This document shows positions 22,021-25,127 of a DNA stretch of 25,127 nucleotides, in pieces (position 1 is the stretch's first letter; the number at the start of each line of letters is the position of its first letter). Source of the stretch: JBCCMB01 sp039026555 (GTDB taxonomy: Bacteria > Pseudomonadota > Alphaproteobacteria > Caulobacterales > Hyphomonadaceae); assembly GCA_039026555.1 (NCBI GenBank), contig JBCCMB010000027.1:1-25127 (forward strand). Direction: 5' to 3'. The translations under genes and the position numbers were made by a program. The notes below the pieces were generated by a model. It was not told the DNA's origin. It was given only the letters and a program-made list of their open reading frames with translations, and ran no database searches.

Positions 22021-22871
22021 CCAAAATTATTTGGACAGACAAGAACTTGTTGTCTAAGCTTACCGGCCAGTTTGCTATTTGGCTAGGAAGCTTACACTCA
22101 AAAAATCCCACGAAGGCACGCCAACATCGACCTGAAGTACAAGCTACCTGTTTTGTTACAAGGTTCAAAACGGAAAATCTCAGCCGGAAAGATAGGAAAC
22201 GCGCAACAGAGATTGCAATCCCGGGACTAATTCCCCTGCCCCAGGATTTGTTGACCCTTTATGCCCGAACGATAGAAAATGGACATACGGTCGAAGTGGC
22301 GGCGCTTAAGACAAGCGAGTTGTCCAAGATGGGCAAGATTGATCATAATCTCAATCTAAGCCCAGACTGGCGTGTTTTGACGCCCCAGGGAAGTCGGATT
22401 GCGAATCGGCGCAAAAGCGTAGCAGCCGGTTTTGTCGCCATTTCAATCTGTGCCGTCATTTACGTATACGCCGCTGCACTAAGCAGTCTCACGGCGAAAC
22501 TAGACGACGCGCGCGCCTACATGCATACGGTAAGAGACAAAGCAGTCTCGATTACAACCGCAAAACAGGAGGTTGGCGTTTGGGAAACGTTGGAACGTCA
22601 CGACCTGCCAGAAAGCCTGCCAACTTCAATACTTACAATTCAATCTGAACTGTCTAAAGCAACACCGAGTCACACCTACTGGACCCAGATGACGTGGCGG
22701 CCGGGTGTAATTGTAGTATCCGGACTGTCGTCAGACCCATTTGAAACGCTCTCTTCGCTCGCCCGTGCGCCTGGCGTTGATAGTGCGCGCTTCTCCAAAC
22801 CATTAGAGACTTCAGGCGATGTACGTCAGAGATTCGAAATTGAACTAACCCTTGGAAGCGCCACGTCATGA
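22017..22871 (+). CDS. gspL: Type II secretion protein GspL-like, reduced
   Basis: This 284-residue bitopic protein links the GspE ATPase to the periplasmic part. A single membrane helix, VAAGFVAISICAVIYVYAAAL, sits near 136-157, followed by a coiled-coil-prone segment. The periplasmic ferredoxin-like domain includes YWTQMTWRPGVIVVSGLSSDPFETLSSLARAPGV and ends RFEIELTL, which is typical of GspL/PilN. The cytoplasmic part is only about 135 residues, against roughly 230 for canonical GspL, so the actin-like domain is truncated or heavily diverged. It starts inside the stop of the previous gene (ATGA) and overlaps gspM by ATGA. Confidence 0.75.
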   Translation: MTKIIWTDKNLLSKLTGQFAIWLGSLHSKNPTKARQHRPEVQATCFVTRFKTENLSRKDRKRATEIAIPGLIPLPQDLLTLYARTIENGHTVEVAALKTSELSKMGKIDHNLNLSPDWRVLTPQGSRIANRRKSVAAGFVAISICAVIYVYAAALSSLTAKLDDARAYMHTVRDKAVSITTAKQEVGVWETLERHDLPESLPTSILTIQSELSKATPSHTYWTQMTWRPGVIVVSGLSSDPFETLSSLARAPGVDSARFSKPLETSGDVRQRFEIELTLGSATS

Positions 22872-23413
22872 GGATCTCTACGGTTCAGAAAAGGATTCAT
22901 TGGGCGGCGCTATTGTTGGGAATTGCGTTCATTGCAGGCGGCGTTTTGTACCAAGCTGCTTTGCCCTTCATCTTAGTTCTGGACGAGCTGGAATTTACAT
23001 CGGACCAAATTTCCGCCTTTGAGGCGGCGTCTGGACGAACGCATGAGATCATCGTGATGGACACCAGCGAGTTTGTCGCGACCAATGTTAGCCCTGACGC
23101 CTATGCAAGAGAGGTGCAGCAGAAGATAGCAGATGCGGCGCGCGAATCAGGCTTAACTCTTCGTCGTCTCGACCCTAGAGAGGTTGAGACGCTTGAAACC
23201 AACATAAAGCGAACATCGGTAGACCTTGAGCTGAGTGGAGACCTACAGCATTGGGTCAATATGGTTGAAAAGCTTGGTACAGTTCGACCTGCAATTTTTG
23301 TCGAACGGGTAGACATCAAGGCCGGCGCTGGATCGCGTCCCGATCTCAACCTGAATGTGCGGCTGCAGATAAGTTCGTACAGCATAGATGATAGTCGCAA
23401 AGATGTTCTCTAG
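22868..23413 (+). CDS. gspM: Type II secretion protein GspM-like
   Basis: This 181-residue bitopic protein has a short cytoplasmic tail, then one helix (WAALLLGIAFIAGGVLYQAALPFILV). A periplasmic domain follows with AREVQQKIADAARESGLTLRRLDPRE and a strand-rich end (VDLELSGDLQHWVNMVEKLGTVRPAIFVERVDI) typical of the ferredoxin-like GspM fold. It is the expected partner of GspL and directly follows it, with the coupled ATGA overlap at 22868-22871. The length is normal for the family. Confidence 0.8.
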   Translation: MRISTVQKRIHWAALLLGIAFIAGGVLYQAALPFILVLDELEFTSDQISAFEAASGRTHEIIVMDTSEFVATNVSPDAYAREVQQKIADAARESGLTLRRLDPREVETLETNIKRTSVDLELSGDLQHWVNMVEKLGTVRPAIFVERVDIKAGAGSRPDLNLNVRLQISSYSIDDSRKDVL

Positions 23414-23885
23414 GTGGAACGTCGCATTTTGCGGTTTTTTGGCGTTTGTAGCGACCTGCATCGCCTTGTTCGCTCATCATTTGAACTGGGATAGTGCGAT
23501 TTGGACGCATTTCTATACCACAATCCAAATAGACGACGCGGTTGAGACGGATGTCCGAGTGACGCGTCAACCCGCATTGCAGATCGATTCGCCTAAACCA
23601 CAAGCAGGAGATCTACTGCTTAAATCTCCATTCGATCCTGGAAGACGGCGATTTACCCGATCTCCGGCGGCGACCGCACCACAACCAATAGAGTCGCCTC
23701 CAAAGCTACTTGGTCGGATGGAAAGAGATGGCCAAATTGCTGCATTTATTCAGTTTGGCAGTTCACCGCCGATTGAGGTTGTCCCAGGCGATGAAACGAG
23801 TTTCGGATCCGTCAAAGAGATAAACGCCGACAATGTCGTTTTCGGCACCGATGACGGCGATCGAAGAGTTAGCCTGTATGATTAA
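23403..23885 (+). CDS. gspC: GspC/GspN-like protein ending after an HR-type domain
   Basis: This 160-residue protein has one N-terminal helix (FCGFLAFVATCIALFAHHL), a Pro-rich linker (SPAATAPQPIESPPK) and then a C-terminal strand-rich segment, LLGRMERDGQIAAFIQFG and PIEVVPGDETSFGSVKEI. It has the pattern of the GspC homology region that contacts the secretin N0 domain. It stops right after that region. There is no PDZ or coiled-coil extension, so it is much shorter than canonical GspC. GspN is another possible name. The ATG at 23403 overlaps gspM by eleven bases; an ATG at 23388 is also possible, and neither has a clear ribosome binding site. Confidence 0.65.
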   Translation: MFSRWNVAFCGFLAFVATCIALFAHHLNWDSAIWTHFYTTIQIDDAVETDVRVTRQPALQIDSPKPQAGDLLLKSPFDPGRRRFTRSPAATAPQPIESPPKLLGRMERDGQIAAFIQFGSSPPIEVVPGDETSFGSVKEINADNVVFGTDDGDRRVSLYD

Positions 23886-23914
23886 ACTGTGGGGCGGCGA
23901 CTTAGACAGCAAAA

Positions 23915-23936
23915 CACGCCTTATTGTTGAGGCGTG
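23915..23936 (-). terminator. Minus-strand intrinsic terminator hairpin
   Basis: CACGCCT (23915-23921) pairs with AGGCGTG (23930-23936) around an 8-base loop. Read on the minus strand it is followed by TTTT, giving a modest terminator. The stop codon TAA of the minus-strand fragment lies in the loop. On the plus strand no T-run follows, so it is a weak terminator for the secretion operon. Confidence 0.55.
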
Positions 23937-24184
23937 AATTCAACAAAATTAATGCGCGCCCACTCCGTTTTGATATTTGTTCCAGTTAGTTTGAACATAT
24001 CGCCGCTGGAGATCGCAATACCATTCGTCAGGGTGACGGTCGGCAGTCCGGCCTGGTTGACGGCGCCAGCATCCAGCTCCACTTTTTCTACGCCTATCGA
24101 GGTGCCAACGCAGGAAGGCGTCTTGCCGCCGGTCAAGCTTAACTGGGTATGGTTACCTGCAGAATCATAGAAACAAGCTAGACC
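23921..24184 (-). pseudogene. 3' fragment of a gene of unknown function
   Basis: The frame is open from a TAG at 24185-24187 to the TAA at 23921-23923. The translation (GLACFYDSAGNHTQLSLTGG...SCVGTSIGVEKVELDAG...FKLTGTNIKTEWARINFVEFTPQQ) is well-behaved, beta-rich and domain-like, with two cysteines. There is no ATG or GTG near the 5' end; TTG at 24136 is the only usable start and would cut into the apparent domain. It ends in a proper terminator hairpin. I read it as the surviving C-terminal part of a lost gene; a TTG-started small protein is the alternative. Not recognised. Confidence 0.4.
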
Positions 24185-24762
24185 CTAAACCTCACACGTC
24201 AGGTTGTTCAAACGACGTATCTGCCTCAAGAGTAATTTTCGGAGGAGCGTCGTCGTTTCAGACCATGCCCCAGCGATAACCGTTTAATCCAGCTGCCACT
24301 GGTCGATGCTGGTGTATTGATAGCTCGAGCGCGTAGATAACGCGCAGGTCTCTCGAACTGATTGGTGTTACGTCTTCGGCGTCGCACCTGTGGCCGAATC
24401 GCATCAAAAAGGGCCTATCCCGAAGACGTAACCGTTTCATCGTTAGAGGATTAAAGATCGTCCCGAGAGTCAACGACCTCTCATTCGGCGTCGGCCGCGC
24501 GTGTTTACGTCCTTGCCGAGATGTCAGCGCCATGGGCGTCGAAAGGCATCGAAACCTTCTCGCTTTCTAATCTATGCGCGTTGGAAGTCGTCCGCATCAG
24601 CCTCCAAGACCAGGCTGCCGCTTCCTGCAACCATCGCGTTCTATTGATGATGCGCAACGGGTTATGCTGGCGGCGCCCTTCTTGAAAGACACGCTCAAAA
24701 CGCAATCAAAACGCCCGCAATGCTTTCCACGCATCGGGGATGTCGCTAGAGGAGAGCTTGGC

Positions 24763-25127
24763 ATGACGGCGATGGCGAGTATGGCGCGCGACGCTTCGAA
24801 ACCCAGTTTGATCGAGAGCGTTGAGCAAATCGCTTTGGACGCGCCCCAAGACGGGGTGTCCTTGCGCGATTTGACGTCCATGCTGGGCGATCGCGCGTTC
24901 GGGGCGGCGTTGTTTGTTTTGGCGCTGCCCTGCTGCATCCCGTTTTTGTACATCGTACCGCAAATCGTCGCGCTTCCCATGGCCGTATTGGCCGCGCAGA
25001 TGGCGTTGGGTCGACCCGCGCCGTGGCTTCCGGAAAAATTTGCGGAAAGGCGCATTAGCAAAGATGCGCTTGCTCAAACAGCACGCGGCGGCCGGCGCTA
25101 TTTCGGCTGGGCCGAGGCCATTGCAAA
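24763..25127 (+). CDS. Exopolysaccharide synthesis ExoD-family protein, 5' part
   Basis: The first 121 residues of a gene that continues beyond the window. SLIESVEQIALDAPQDGVSLRDLTSMLGDRAFGAALFVLALPCCIPF, followed by IVALPMAVLAAQMALGRPAPWLPEKFAERRI, matches the ExoD family of membrane proteins (named for a rhizobial exopolysaccharide locus; biochemical role unresolved). The ATG at 24763 has GAGGAG eight bases upstream; ATGs a few codons later (24772, 24781) are less well placed. An antisense ORF through the same region is a shadow. Confidence 0.88.
   Translation, partial: MTAMASMARDASKPSLIESVEQIALDAPQDGVSLRDLTSMLGDRAFGAALFVLALPCCIPFLYIVPQIVALPMAVLAAQMALGRPAPWLPEKFAERRISKDALAQTARGGRRYFGWAEAIA

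Larger units (their letters stand above)
23886..24762. other. Gene-poor stretch between the secretion operon and ExoD gene
   Basis: Nearly 880 bases hold no convincing complete gene. The one supported coding piece is the minus-strand fragment at 23921-24184. Minus-strand ORFs at 24258-24533 and 24505-24705 have Arg/His-rich, low-information translations with no ribosome binding site or recognisable motif, and I do not accept them. The reading frame after the stop at 24258 runs on briefly (NDDAPPKITLEADTSFEQPDV), which may indicate an old, decayed gene. The last 40 bases hold the ribosome binding site of the ExoD gene. Confidence 0.5.

Noticed and set aside
24258..24533. 91-residue minus-strand ORF in the gene-poor stretch
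   Set aside because: No ribosome binding site, no recognisable motif and biased Arg/His composition; it may be decayed sequence but cannot be supported as a gene.
1..25127. CRISPR array, prophage integrase or complete insertion sequence
   Set aside because: No regularly spaced repeats, no integrase-like protein and no complete transposase were found; only the short OrfA scrap at 14763-14843.

Overview
The window looks like the chromosome of a GC-rich alphaproteobacterium, probably a marine Hyphomonadaceae/Caulobacterales-type organism. This is inferred from overall composition, OafA-type and LPLAT acyltransferases, NhaA, a nu-class-like GST, a DUF465 protein, ExoD, and an alphaproteobacterial-looking thiC with a TPP riboswitch. 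No species can be named from the sequence alone.

Layout. 1-2300: the end of an ArsC-like reductase and an acyltransferase-3/SGNH O-acyltransferase. 2448-4342: a small secreted unknown, an LPLAT-family acyltransferase (minus) and a membrane PH-like protein. 4396-7336: a thiamine-controlled transcription unit, with a predicted promoter, a TPP riboswitch with an enlarged P3a domain, an unknown exported protein and thiC. 7349-8433: a minus-strand pair of unknowns, one a Cys-rich secreted protein and the other a membrane protein, convergent with thiC. 8554-9098: a DUF433/DUF5615 toxin-antitoxin-like pair. 9123-12964: an SDR, a 42-bp perfect palindrome, a GST, a shared bidirectional terminator, nhaA with a structured leader, a 64-aa DUF465 protein and a conserved protein of uncertain function. 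13139-14361: an Arg-tailed small protein, divergent from an OxyR-like LysR regulator that lacks the redox cysteines but has an OxyR-type operator over its own ribosome binding site. 14456-14843: tRNA-Leu(CAA), a 56-aa two-helix membrane protein and a transposase scrap.

15036-23885 is the main accessory system: a tiny secreted YD-repeat protein followed by a tightly packed type II secretion operon (gspD-K-G-E-F, two minor pseudopilins, L, M, C-like). Most junctions overlap or are separated by only a few bases. The machine is unusual. The secretin carries its own lipobox (a liposecretin), GspL has a shortened cytoplasmic part, the GspC-like protein ends after its HR-like region with no PDZ, and one minor pseudopilin begins deep inside the gene before it. 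No prepilin peptidase (gspO) or clear gspH is present here. By eye the operon is less GC-rich than thiC and its neighbours.

23886-24762 is almost gene-free. It holds one 3' gene fragment ending in a terminator hairpin and otherwise decayed-looking sequence. An ExoD-family gene begins at 24763 and runs off the end.
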